A stretch of 64,000 nucleotides of DNA, taken from contig CP154954.1 in assembly GCA_039621445.1 (NCBI GenBank), positions 76,210,634 to 76,274,633 of the forward strand. The letters are read 5' to 3'. Position numbers and translations under genes: made by a program. Below the pieces are notes generated by a model. It saw only the letters and a list, made by a program, of their open reading frames with translations, was not told the origin of the DNA and did no database searches. Shown here piece after piece: positions 45,891 to 58,515 of the stretch. Position 1 is the first letter of the stretch. Every line of letters begins with the position of its first letter. The DNA comes from Euglena gracilis. Lineage: Eukaryota > Euglenida > Euglenophyceae > Euglenales.

Positions 45891-46613
45891 GTTGCGACGT
45901 TGGTCGCATTTTCTTCCTGGGGCACGATGATCAGCCATGTTACTGCCCCCGCACCGACAGCTGGCATGCTGCTTTGGCGTGCTGGTATGATGAGGGAGGT
46001 ATCGGAAAACACCCACCCACCTATCCATGCACCCACGGCAGCCACTGTATGCCCGGGGGAGAGGGTGACCTGGCTGTTTTGGACTTTTCGGTGCGACCCC
46101 GCCCGAGAATCACCCGTTCTCGGGCAGTTTTTCTGGATTTGGGGTGGGGGCAGCCTTCTGTTTGAGGACCAACATGCGGACAATCAAGCGGCGAGAGTCC
46201 CACCAGTTGCAAATGTAATGCAAAAGCACAGGCTGTTTAACTTTTATGCTTTTTGTTCAATGACAAATTTACCCACCCCAACGACTGCCGCCATGCTGTG
46301 TGGCGGGCAAAACATGCAGGGCTGGCCTCGATTGGTCGTTGCCTGCAAGCACATGTCCGCGCAGGGTTCGGCCCAATGGGCACCTCCGGAGGGGGGGTCC
46401 TCTATTTTTGGTTCGAAGAGGCACCACCCCCCTCCACTCCCCTTGGTGGTGGTGTGTGTGGATACCGACCCACACACACCGCGCACTGCTCATTTGTGGT
46501 TTATTGCGCTGCACAAATTGCATGACGACATGTGTTTGCAGGCAAACACCAATGGAGGCGGCCAAGTCATTTTTTTTTTACCGTGACTACAACATAAATG
46601 GCATGCAACGCAC

Positions 46614-46699
46614 GGGGCACTTCGGCTTGAACGATGGCGCCTCCAGATCCAACTCAAACATGTCGTTGAGGGACCAGACCAGGCCAACATCAAATACGT
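46614..46699 (-). CDS. Kelch exon: SLNDMFELDLEAPSF
   Basis: Reads VFDVGLVWSLNDMFELDLEA then PSFKPKCP, the half-blade that follows a HDG-type turn. Acceptor GTACAG| and donor CCCC|GTGCGT are plausible but their phases do not both match neighbours, so edges are approximate. Confidence 0.7.
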
Positions 46700-46740
46700 C
46701 TGTACGTATCACAGCACATCTTGAGGTGTCACCCCCCCCC

Positions 46741-47152
46741 CCAAATAATATCCCCCCCCGGAGTATTATTTGGTCGCCGAAGCCCACCCTCAGGGGGAGG
46801 GGATATTATTCGGCGGGGGGGGGGGATATTATTTGACAATTTTCGCAATTTTTTGGGTGTTAAAATTTGAATGCAAAATGCATTGTATCTATGATGAAAA
46901 CCATCAAAACGCATGGTGGGTGGATTTTTTGGTTCAAAAAAAGTGCAATTTGATATTTTCTCTTCTGTTTTCAATCTGAACAGGGTAGAATTTATGTAAA
47001 ATTTGCACAAAAATATGGTTCCAGCTTTCAGGAAAACTCAGTTTTTTTCTGTGGCGGTCTGTGAAAAAGGGGGGGAATATTATTTGGGTGGCCGAAGTCG
47101 GGTCCCGGAGGGGGGGGAATATTATTTGGGGGGGGGGCAAATTATTTGAGGG
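46741..47152. mobile_element. ATTATTTGG / CCGAAG inverted-repeat element in a Kelch intron
   Basis: Left end CCAAATAATATCCCCCC...ATTATTTGGTCGCCGAAG and right end ATTATTTGGGTGGCCGAAGT followed by GAATATTATTTGGGG. Same organisation as 15969-16335, with about 200 bp of A/T-rich filler. Lies between two Kelch exons. Confidence 0.6.
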
Positions 47153-47250
47153 GGCACCTTTTTACAACACATCTGAAAGACGGTATTTCAAGTCATGTAT
47201 TTCACACCCAATACATGACACAAGTGGCTTCCTTTTTTCCGCGGTGGTAC

Positions 47251-47339
47251 CTGATGTGTGCTGGCCTGGACCGCATTCCATCGTGACCCCCAAAGACGTT
47301 CATCTTGCCTCCGTGCACCACTGCCGTGGGGACGGGACG
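47251..47339 (-). CDS. Kelch exon: TAVVHGGKMNVFGGHDGM
   Basis: Donor CATCAG|GTACCA is strong. The acceptor is either CTGTGTAG| (47339) or CGGCAG| (47320), the latter matching the GC donor of the exon above. The frame reads TAVVHGGKMNVFGGHDGMRS. Confidence 0.82.
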
Positions 47340-47773
47340 CTACACAGAGAACACTGTGGGGGCACGCAGAGGGATGAAGATCGTTGTGGGTCAAGCGCAA
47401 AAAGCTCTCTGAGATCCTAATGGTCTTTCCCTTCTTGAGTTGACCGAGAACGGGCTGCGAAGAGCAGTGTCTTGAAAGACATTTTCCGGGGCTCTTCCGC
47501 CGACCTGCGGTGTTGCCACAAAACAACGATTCCGCTGGCTGCCCACCCGACTGCTGCCGACCCACCCGTGAGGTGGGGCCGGCCACCCCACCAGAATGGG
47601 GGTGGAGGTCGACCCCCCCCCCCAACCCACCACCTGCAGAGCCTAGGGAAACGGAGGGCTGGGTCCATTTCCCTTTTCTTTTTCAGAAAGGGGACGATAA
47701 GACCGAAATGAGGGACGTCTGGAAGTCAAATCTGAGATCCTTTGTGCTCAAAGCTCGGAATGCGGCGTCCCGC

Positions 47774-47871
47774 CATGCCCAAACCGTGGAGAAGGGAGGA
47801 TGGGTGCAGCCACTTGCACTGGCCGCCATTGCCGGGTGCTCAGGGAGAAGACCCACAGGTCGTTCAGCAAC
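47774..47871 (-). CDS. Kelch exon: LLNDLWVFSLSTRQW
   Basis: Starts after GATGAG| in matching phase and reads LLNDLWVFSLSTRQWRPVQV and PILPSPRFGHG. No GT follows at a useful position. The best end is CATG|GCGGGA, a GC donor, which would join RFGH to VVHGGKM. Confidence 0.85.
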
Positions 47872-48233
47872 CTCATCTCTTTCATGGTTCAGGACACACT
47901 CCCATGGACACAATACAAAACAAATATGCATGTGTGTGTAAGCAGTAATATAATATAATATAAATGTGTACAGTGGGGAAAGACCCAGACCCAGGAAGCA
48001 CGTTCCTTCCTTTTTTGAGGAAACGAATGGTACCAACACCGCCGTTTGAAAGATCTCGCCCCCCCCCCCCCCTCCAGAGGGCAGAGGGGGAGAGGGGGAG
48101 AGGGGGTTCGGGTTGTTGGGTAGTGCTGTGGCACCGCCCCCAAACAGCGGAGCTCCCCAGAATGAATGTTTCCAAAGGGGATTTGTTCAATCAAATGCAG
48201 CACTCAAAGCATCCCTCCCATCAAAAGTGTGAC

Positions 48234-48396
48234 CTGGACATCGAGGTGGTCCCCCCGAAGACCCACAGCTCCTCGCCGTGCAGCACCGCGGTGTGGTGGT
48301 AGCGGGCGGGGGGCACCATGGCCAGCGCGGCCGGGTTGACCGTCGCCCAGTGCATGCAGACGGGGCCCAGGCCCTCCATCTGGGGCCACGGGCGTC
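48234..48396 (-). CDS. Kelch exon: RYHHTAVLHGEELWVFGG
   Basis: Acceptor TTTGTTTAG and donor TCCAG|GTCACA enclose 163 bp. It reads RPWPQMEGLGPVCMHWATVN, then PPARYHHTAVLHGEELWVFG and GTTSMS. Ends two bases into an arginine codon completed by the next exon. Confidence 0.9.
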
Positions 48397-50088
48397 CTAA
48401 ACAAAGGGACAACAACACGGGAAATGATAGGATGGAAATGAGGTCCGCCCCTCCCCCCTCGCATTCGGCCCAACCCCAAATTCGCGGCCCCCCTGTGGCC
48501 GCGAATTTCTTTGCCACTCCGAAGGACAGGTGGGGTGAGGTGCGACAAGGCCATGGACGCTGCCTCCTATCATGTGGCGATATCAAAATGGGCTGGATCA
48601 GATGGGGGGGGCTCAAATTTGCTTCAGTGGTGGGGGAATGCGCTCAGAAAACAGAGAAACCTGAGAGAGAAAATGCACAAATCGCAAAAAAAATAACTAA
48701 AAATGCAAAAAAAAAAACTGCAAAAATGTGCAAAAAGGTGGGGGGGAGCAACATGGACCTTGATAGGTGGTTTAGGGTTTAGGAGGTTTAGGACGCTGGT
48801 GGGGGAGAAACTGCACATGGGCCGGTCAAAAACCGCACTGCAAAAAACTGCAAAAAAACTGCACTTCAACCAAAAAATAACAATAAACAAGCTGAAATGG
48901 TGTGCATATGCAAAACAACGTAAATTGCGACCACACGAGCACGCCTAATTCACCAAACTTTTTATTTGCACAGCGTTGGAGTTGATGACGACAAAAACGG
49001 AAGCAATCAATCAAGGTGCACTGTGCATGGTTTTTTATGCACTGAAATGCAAGTCATGTGTTTGGATGCCGGGTCGCACCGGTTTTCCTGCACCGACGAT
49101 GCCCACAAAGATGCCAAACGGTTTCCTTTCTAAATATGGAAAAAATGCGCATTCACCCATGCACAAGAAATTTTCAATGCTTTCATTTCTTGCAGGGGAT
49201 GTTCAGTTTGGAACTTTCGCTCCATCGCCTGGTAAAATTTCTCCATGTCACGATGAAAAAAAAAACTACAACAACCATCACAAACTTTGAACATTGACTT
49301 TAGGGGATTGCCAAATGGTCTACAGCCTGGGAATTTCTTGCAAATAAGAAAGAAAGCATTGTGGCCAAATGTCACACAAGCCAAATGCTTCAAAGAGCAA
49401 GAAGTTGGGGCAAGACCCAATCTTCTTCAGGAGCTTGTGCTCCTTTGCGGCTCAACGAATTTCGAAATCCTCAACTCCAAATTCAACCAAAATTCGCACA
49501 AAAAAAACAGTTTTTGTATTCAGTCCCTAGGAATATCACATAAGTAGTTGAATCTGCTCAGGAGTGTGCAAATGACGCTTGCCAAAATAAACATTGTGAC
49601 ATCTGTCACCACAGGTTGGAGATGGAGCATTTTTGGTTGGGGAGTAATTGTGGTCTTGTCACCGAAACAATCTGTTTTTTTTTTGGAATGGTGGCTACAA
49701 AAATCTCTGTTAAGAGGCAAGGCAGTTGGCAAGACAGTTGGGTGCAAGACAACTGGTAGGATAAACTGTAGACAAAACAACTCATGAACAGATGCTGCTG
49801 TCTCTTGAGAAACACCCTTCAAACATATAATCCAGCACCAAAAAATAAACACCTCAGATTTCCTCAAAACTGGAATCAAAAAAAAAAAAACTGCAGAAAA
49901 CTGCACGTGTAGTCAGAAAAAAAGCTGCAAAAAAACTGCAAAAAAACTGCAAAAACCCAAAACGTGAAAACTGCAAAAAACTGCAAAAACTGCACGGTGC
50001 ATATTTTCCCCCTCCCTGTTTAGGACGCCCCTCCCCCTTCCCAGACCGGACTGGGGGTCACCCTGTATATTGTATACACATATATGTG

Positions 50089-50438
<350 letters not shown>

Positions 50439-51614
50439 ACACACTTGACAAGTTGGTCCGGACCGACCTGGGGGGTACTCCGGCCTCCCCCCAAGTCAAA
50501 ACTTTCCTTCTGGCACTTTGCGCCACTTTTCCCCCCAGATTGGACAGTTTTTTTTTTTTACCCCAAAATGTGCTCAAAAATGGCCCTTTTGGGGGGGCCA
50601 TTTTTGGCACATTTTTGAGGCATTTTCGGTCAATTTTAGGGGACAAATTATTATGAAATATTTCGGCCTGGCGCTTCGGACAAAAACCGTTACCCGGATC
50701 GTGCCATTGTTTGGGTGGGGGCTGTTCCCATACCCCCCCCCTGGAAAACTGGAGGTAGATATTTAGAGGAACAATATTTGTGTGTTTTTAAACTCAATGC
50801 CTATTTTAACATAATTTCTGAGCGTTGCACACTTTGACACTGATTTCAGGTTGATACTGCACATGCTTTTTCGTTCCTGCCATTTTCGCCAAAACATACT
50901 GTTTTGGACAGAAATTGCTTTCCGTGTCCGTGTTTGATCTCCTCCTCTGGGGTGTGGCAGGGGCAAGAAAATCCCCAGCCAGGGGACATATTGTTTTGGG
51001 GGAGGGGTGTACAAAACCAACGCTCACTGAACACCCTGCCTGCCCTTGACTGGCGGGCGTTCATTTTGGAAGCTCGACTGGAAATGACTGGCAATGCCTC
51101 CCGACTTCGAAGTAGCCACTAAATGCCCAGGCACCCTTCATTTCTCAGGCATCCTTCACGTCACCGACTCCGGCCAAAAAAAAGCAACCACCACCAATCC
51201 CTTTGAGAATTCTTTTGCGAGATTTGCCATCACCTGTGCTTTGGCATATCAACATTCTGGGTTCCCTGGTGCCTGGGGGCTCTTTGGAGATATTATTTGT
51301 TGGAGGAAAGTTATTACTAACTGAACCTCAACCCTGAAAGAATATCTCTCGCTGACCAGTTCACTTGGCCAACCCAGGGGGGGGGGGCGTTACACCCGAG
51401 TTGCTCACCCGGCCAGGCGGAGCAACAAAAGAGCACTGGCGTAAGGGGTACCTGGCCACTCACCACACAGCAAAGTTGGCGCCGGCCATAAACAGACAAG
51501 AAGCCTCAGTGCAACTAAGGGGGGGCGTTTCAAAAAATCGGTTTGTCCGACACAGGTCACGCGGCCCACACCATCATTGCACGACGGACAACACCCAAAG
51601 CTCAAAACGATCGA

Positions 51615-51690
51615 CGTACCTTGGCATTCCTTGCGCAGAGACTACGATGTGCTGGGGCGTCGCCGGCGGCCCCGCTGCAAGGTGGGCGGG
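51615..51690 (-). other. Possible exon, unassigned
   Basis: CCTTGCAG| and AATGCCAAG|GTACG are good splice-like edges around a GC-rich stretch open in more than one frame. No family recognised; it could be a 5' exon of the Kelch gene. Confidence 0.25.
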
Positions 51691-54600
51691 GCCCCGGAAC
51701 TGGGCGTCACTCTGGGAGGCGGCGGCGGGGTGTGGGGGTACTCCCACGGGCACAAGGGGAGCCACACACCTCGGGGGCATCGGCGGGCTCGGCCCAGAAC
51801 CCTTCAGTGAGGCTGGGACCGGGCAGGGTTCGATGTAAGGCTGGGTAGGGGGGGGGGCATGTAAAGGGGTGCTCAAACAGTTGCACGGGAAAATGCCGTT
51901 CTTGGGAACTTTTGGCGAGATTTCATTGACAAAATTCTTAAAAAAATTTGCCACGAGCGCCAGAAGGAAGAATTTGGCAGGCAGGGTGGTCCGGACCCCT
52001 GATGGTCAAGGACCCCCTTCATCACCTAATGTCCCTGTTTCAATCTCTTCCATCCTGATTACATAATTGGGTTTTGGGAGACAGGGGTGGTTATTTTTAT
52101 TGAAAATGTCGATTTGCGCAAATGCGCACATTGACAGAGAGAAATTCCTCAGGTGCGAGATGCTCGCACATATCACTCCCTGCAGGGATTGATTTAAAGA
52201 GCTTTGGCAGATAGGGTGCTGACCCCCCCCCCCCGGGCACTTGGCCCAGGCCATGATAGAAGGAATAGCCAGGGAACCAGCCTCAGAGGGGCCAAGTTTG
52301 CAAATTACCCCCCCCCCCCCTATGTCCAATGACCGGCAGGGGGGGGGGGAATGCGCTGGACGGCCCTCGGAAAAAACGCGCAAAAATGCGCAAAAAAAGG
52401 CGCAAAAAATGCGGTGAGTTTATGACATTCCTAAGGGAAAAAGGACTAAGAAAAATTTCCAACAGTAAACCCAAAAGTAAACCAAAATCACCAAAAAGAG
52501 CTGAAATGAAGGCATTTTGGCCAAAAAAAAATACACAAGCAAGGCGTCACTCTCCGTTCACCATAACCAACAATGTCAGCCATGGTGCCCCTTACTTGTG
52601 ACCAGGGGAGTGGGATTCCCGCCTTGGTTACGTGTCAATGTGGGGTCTCTGAAACCCCCAGTGTCCTCATCGTCATTGGATGAGTACCCACACCTCATCA
52701 CCCAGGGGTTTTCTCTTGAGGCGGGTCCCTTGGGTGGAAAAAAAGTGCGTTGGTTACAGAAATGGGTCAGGTGAACGTGGGCAAAATTGTGATTTGTGTG
52801 AGCATGTGATTTGGGTGGAAAATTTGCAAAAATGGCAAAATGTGCAAAATTGGGCAAAGAATGCGCAAAAAATGCGCAAAAATGGAAAATGTGCAAAATT
52901 GGGCAAAAATGCGCAAAAAAAATGGAAAATGTGCAAAAATGGGGGGGGAAATGTGCAAAAAATGCGCAAAAATGCGCAAAAAAATGCGTATTTTTGAAAA
53001 ATTGACAAAAAATGCGCAAAAAATGCGCAAAAATGCGGAAAAATGCGCAGCGCATTCCCCCCCCCCCCTGGACCGGCAACTTCTGTCCTCCGACCAGGGG
53101 GTGGTCGTTGTTGGACATGGGGTTGTGACCAAAAAAAATGTCCTCCGACCGGAGGGGTTGTAATCCAAGGGGTCAAAAAAAAAAAGACCACAGGTACTCG
53201 GGACCCCCCCCAAAGGCCAAAATTTTCCTTTCTGATTTTGTGTGCCCCTTTTTTTTGGCCCGGCACTTTGCATCGGGACAAAAATTTGGCCAAATCTCTG
53301 AAAAACCCTCCGACTGGGGGGTCATTGGACATAGGGAAGTCGTTAGACACAGGGGGGATAATTTTTTAGCCATATGCAAAAGGCAGAAGGCCAACTTTAG
53401 GGGCAAAGCATGCGAGGGAGGAGGGGGCCAAGCGCCTGGGGGGCAAGCGCTTGGGGGGGGGAATATGGGAAGGCCTGCCCGTAGCATATGGGGACGTAAC
53501 CACCAGCATGTCCTTCCAATGGCTGCCTCATTAACACGGGATGTTGCTGGAAAGACCTGGTGAGGTGTGAATAAGCCTGAAACCTGAAATGACCCTGAAC
53601 TTTGCGAAAAATTGATGGTCGGTGTGTGCATTTGCACGAATGGTCGGCGCACACATTTGCGTGCACCGACCATCTGCACAATTTGTGAAATTGGACAAGT
53701 GGTTGGTTTGCCCAAATGCACACACAGCCTGTCTGGTGGGTCTGCACACCGAACACTGACCATTTAGAGGATACGGCCTGGATTTTAGAAATCCTCATGT
53801 GCAAGGTGCTTTTGTAGACTTTACAAGGCAGTTTTGCAGACTTTATTTACAACAAAAGAATTGAGCATGTGAAAAAAAAACATTTCTGTCCCTGAAACAT
53901 CAAAACTAACGGCACTTACAGGATTTATCCAGAAAAATTGAGCTAAAAGTGCCCTTCACCACCAATATCTTAATCCAAAAATGCCGTACATTGGCTGAAA
54001 ATGGACGTGCCAGCTAACTAATTGCTGTGTTCGTGGAGCAATATAATGGAATGCACTGACACGCTTTTTTTGACCCATTAATGAATAAGTTAATAACGGG
54101 TGACAGAAATATTTGTTTAAAAAATTAAAAAAAGAGGGGGTCCTGTGCCACGGGAATACAAGGGAGGGAATCCCACAATTCCATCACATTCATTTTCCAA
54201 CACCAACCACGCTGACATGAGAGGTTGTTGGTTGATTTTAAAATGGTCGGCGCGTGCAAATGCGCACACCTTCCATTTGAGCACTCGCCAGTGGCAGAGT
54301 GCTCTTACAGTGCATTTCTTGTACGTGAATTTTCACTCCTTTCGTAACCAAAACCTCCACAACGTACAGTTCAGAAAGCAAGCAAAGGGGCGGAACTGTC
54401 ACCCCGCCTCCAGAACACCACCTGGCGCTGGCAGTTGTCACAGGAAATGGGGGTCTTTGTGTATTTTTTTTATAGCAAATTTCTCGCTTCGGGGAGCTTA
54501 CTCCAGGGGTTTCTTGCCATGCCAACCACACAAAAAAAGAAAAATTGGCCAAAGTCCCGGAGTACAGGGCCAAAAATGACAGAGGAGTTTCCAGCTTTTG

Positions 54601-56475
54601 ATTTCCCAAAACAGATATTTTTTTATATTTCGTTTCTTTTTTTTGCTCCAAAGTTGTGTCCTTTTGGTTGCATTAATTCATGCATGCTTCTTTTCATCAA
54701 ACCCAGCTTGTGCAATGGGGACCTGCGCACAGCAGGCACACCCAACCCAGGCAAATTCCCCTTCCCCAGGGAGGAGTCGCTGCCAACAAAATCAAAAGCT
54801 TCCGGAGAGCCTTGTTAAAGAGGCATTTCGGCTTCAAGGTGCAAAGGCCCATACAACCTCGAGGCTTTCCTCCTTGTATTTGAGGGCTTTTAATAGCAGA
54901 ACACCTTCTGGAGTGTTCATGCATACATGATGTACATTTGCATGTACATGTAATATCCGCAGTAACATACAGCAGTACATATAAACTACTATATATAATA
55001 TATATATATATATATACACACATACAGTATATATGAGATATACAGACACGCTGCAACAGTCTGTCTGTTGTGGTTGCCACATACTCCCGTTCTCCGAACA
55101 ATGCACTGGGGAGTAACCCAGGCGACCAACACCCGCCGATGGGCGCAGTCCACGGCAGGGTGCATAAGAACGGACCACCCTCCGGTGGGCGATTGGACGA
55201 GGAGTGGCGGGAGGGCTTGCACACGGCCGCACACTCCATACCACGAACACAATCAAAAAGGAACCAAAAAAATCCCGAAAGCTTCTTTCGTCTTGTTTTT
55301 TTTTAAACAATTTTTGGGTCATTGTTTGAAGCTCAGAAAATTTCAGCACTTCGCTGGGGTCGAACCTCCCCCCTATCCCTGGGGGGGACTCTCGTCTGGT
55401 GGGTCAACGACCCACCAGACCGTTGTACCAACCTGGTAGGCCTTGGCAATTTTTAAGCCCCCCCCCCAGCAGAATGACAAACATTTAATGGAGAACAAGG
55501 ATAAATGAGCAAAAAAACGAGGCAAATGCGTTTTGGTGGCCAGTCCCCTGTGTATTTGGGGGGGGAATCCCCTTTTGTTTTCTCAACTGTCCGAGGGCCC
55601 CAAATAACAAAATCCCTGGTGTTGCCAATATATTTTGGGGGCAATTCCTTTTGTTGCTTAACAAGAGATACATCTTGGAGTACAATTTTGGGGATGCTTT
55701 TTAGAAATCTTGAAGAAAAAAAACTCGTAAAGAAAATTTTTGGGCGAATTTGAAGCTTGGCGAGCCTTGAAGATACTGTATATTTTGCTCACGTGGACAA
55801 TCTGGGTTCCGGAGCACAAGACAGGGAAATTAGGATTTACCTGAAAAATAAGAGTACTGTGAGCCCAAAAAAGAAACATTGGAAATTTATAATTGGGGAA
55901 AGTTTGGTTGACTTACCAAGTCTACCAACCCGAAACAAAGCCCTGGTATCAAAAAAAACAGGAAATACACAAAAAACAAGGATCTAGGGAACAAGAAATT
56001 TGAAAGACTGTAAAGAAGTAAATGAACTAAAATTTTGCAAGTGCCATGCAGCACAGATGCGGGTGGGGGGAAAAGAGTGGCCCCAAAAACCTACCCAGGA
56101 AGGTGTCTGATCCCCCGGAGGGCCCCTATGGGGAAATCACCATTTTTAAAAATAATTTTGGCCTTTTGATAATTTTTGGACTAAAGCTGTAAGATTTATT
56201 AAGAGTATCAGAACTGCGAATTTCTCATCATCCTTGGCCATTTCCCCAAGCGTCCAATTCAATCCCTGTCTCCATAAACTTCAGAACACAGATGTTCTCA
56301 TGCATCATGCATCATGCATTGCAGAGCAAAATTGTCCTTCCACAAACGCAAATGCATCACTCCTGGATTTTACTCTCCTACGTACCACATACCCCCCCCC
56401 CCCCGGGCGGTAAAGCTAGAGCCAACCCTTGGGGGGGGGCAGATTTGCATACTATACGTACTAATACTAAACGTA

Positions 56476-56879
56476 CCCCCCCCCCCTAGTCGTATGACCG
56501 GGTTCCTGCAACCTGTGACCGGGGGGGGGTGGTCATAACACCCCCATAACCCGCAACCTGTGACCGGGGGGTGGTCATAGAGGGGGCGGTCGTAGAAGTG
56601 TGTGAAAACTGTCGCAAAATGGCAGATTTACCCCCCCAAAATGTCCCATTTTTCAAAAATCCGGCGCTTCGCGCCGGCAGGGGGGACCTTATTTTGGGGG
56701 GGTCCATTTCATGGATTTTTGCTCGGACCGGCCAGGGGGGGGACTTATTTTTGGGGGTTAAATTTTTCGCAACCTGCAACCTGTGACCGGGGGGGGGTGG
56801 TCATAACACCCCCATGACCTGCAACCTGTGACCGGGGGGTGGTCATAAATGAGGGGTGGTCGTACGACTAGGGGGGGGG
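56476..56879. mobile_element. 0.40-kb TIR element with CTAGTCGTAYGACC ends
   Basis: Ends CCCCCCCTAGTCGTATGACC and its inverted copy with one mismatch. Internal direct repeats AACCTGTGACCGGGGGG (four copies) and a GGCGCTTCGCGCC hairpin centre, the same core as the introner family. Confidence 0.75.
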
Positions 56880-57320
56880 TAAATACTAAACACTAAAAAT
56901 ACTAAAAGGTACTGATTCGAAATTTGAAATCAAGGAAGAGACAGCGTGCAAATGCACTAAACTTTGGTGCCTGCCTGCATGTGTAAGCCTTGATAGAGCC
57001 AACAGTGATTAAATAAATGGTATAAATGCTACAGCAATGGTTAAGCCAATGTGATTTGAAGTCAAGCGACAGTGGACATTGATGGGCTTTTAAAAAACTG
57101 TCTGTATACCACTGAACGAGGCGGCACAGAACTCAACGCCCCCAGGATTGGCTTGCAAACAGGCTTGTGCTTACCGACCGGGGGGGAGGGGGGTGGGTGG
57201 GTGCTACAGGGTGCCTGCCCCCAGCAGGCACACCCCGTGGGGGCTCTCCCCACTGCTGGCTTTAAGCCGGAAAACCCAAAAAAAATCTGGCATTTCGTGC
57301 CAGAGCTTATTTTGAACCCC

Positions 57321-57376
57321 CCCTCGCCGCTCACAAAACCCACAAAACCCACAAAACCCACAAAACCCACAAAACG
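57321..57376. repeat. (ACAAAACCC)n short tandem repeat
   Basis: Five copies of a CACAAAACCC unit. Confidence 0.9.
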
Positions 57377-57687
57377 GCTGCACCTTTTCCTGAACTGAAT
57401 TGCATCCCAAACACGTGCAGGCACCAAGTTTTGGAAGCAAGCTTGTGCTTAGTCGGGTGCCCACCCCACGGGGGGGGGTGCTAAGGGCAGACACCCTATA
57501 GCACCCATCCGACCCCCCCCGGGGGGATAGGGTTTTCGGGGGTGCCTGCCCATAGCAGGCACCCCCCTCCAACCCCGGCGCCAAAGGGGCCGGGGCCCGG
57601 AAAAGGCCATTTCAATGAAAAATTTCTGGGTCCCCCAGACCCCCCCTGGGGGGCTGCGGGCGTACAATATAATTCTAATTTTTAGTT

Positions 57688-58515
57688 GACTGTTGGGTCT
57701 GGAAAAATATGTGAGGATGGCCAGAAAAATTGACCAAAATCGACCAAGATCGATACGGATTGCCGAAAAATTGTGCATCAGGCAGAAATTTCAAAAGACG
57801 AAACCTTCTGAATTCTCAGCAGAGTTGAAAATCACCGAGAAAAAAACCAAAAATGCACGTTTGCATTCCCTCCGCAGTACAGAAGCCACATACGAGATGG
57901 AGGGCAATGCCCTTGGAACTAATTGAATAAAATATTGAAAAGCACAAGTGGGACAAGGGTTTACCACCGGTTCGTGTTAGGAAGCCTGAAATCCGGTTCG
58001 TGCATGTTCGTGCTGGTTCGTGCTTCCAAAAAACCGCCCGGTTTTCCGTTTTCCTTGGCGAAATAGATTCCTCTTGTACTTTGGCCTCTTGTGCCCCTTT
58101 TAATCTAAATATTCAGGTCAATGGGAAAGCAAAAGAGGCTTGAAAGATCACCAACGTATGGCATCACGGTGTGCGGGTGTGTGTTGTGTTGTGCCAAATG
58201 CAATTTGCCAAAGCAAACAACGGGTTGAAAGGGGCTGGAAAGGGTCAAAGATTGGCGAGAGTGAAACGTTGCTCTACACCCATGCAAACATGCCACCTCT
58301 CTTCTATGATCTTTTCTCTTTGGTTGATTGAACAACACCGTCATTCTCAGAAGAACACATTTTGTAAGGGTGACGAAATAATCCGGTTCGTGATTGTTCG
58401 TGATTTTGCCAAAGCCCCAAATTCGTGCTGGTTCGTGATTGTTCGTGATTGTTCGTGGCACGAACCGGTGAAAACCCCTGTTGGATTACACCTGTCCAGC
58501 TTTTGCCATGAACAG
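57688..58515. repeat. Dispersed repeat, copy interrupted by an insertion
   Basis: Aligns by eye to 29463-29800 up to AAGTGGG (57952) and again from TTGGATTACACC (58481). The 0.5 kb between is absent from the other copy. Confidence 0.8.
57956..58479. mobile_element. 0.52-kb TIR insertion with GGTTCGTG repeats
   Basis: Ends AGGGTTTACCACCGGTTCGTG and (inverted) AGGGGTTTTCACCGGTTCGTG. Inside each end are several GGTTCGTG / TTGTTCGTGATT repeats. The comparison with the 29.5-kb copy marks it as a discrete insertion. No clear target duplication. Confidence 0.7.

Larger units (their letters stand above)
37547..48396 (-). other. Kelch-repeat beta-propeller gene, whole span
   Basis: Eight exons each carry one or two Kelch half-blades, typified by RYHHTAVLHGEELWVFGG, LNDLWVFSLSTRQW, AVVHGGKMNVFGGHDG, LNDMFELDLEA, GHAAVVSGG, DSLYVFGGN, RYGHSLTVAGHCAYLHGG, FDFRRGQWAEL and VYALALDTARW. 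The alternating (R)xGHxAV...GG and LND(L/V)(W/Y)xxDLxxxxW pattern is diagnostic of Kelch propellers. The two first exons join with a split arginine codon. Kelch propellers are protein-interaction platforms, and no catalytic or BTB/F-box domain was seen, so the role is open. Start and stop were not found. Element B sits inside the largest intron. Confidence 0.85.
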
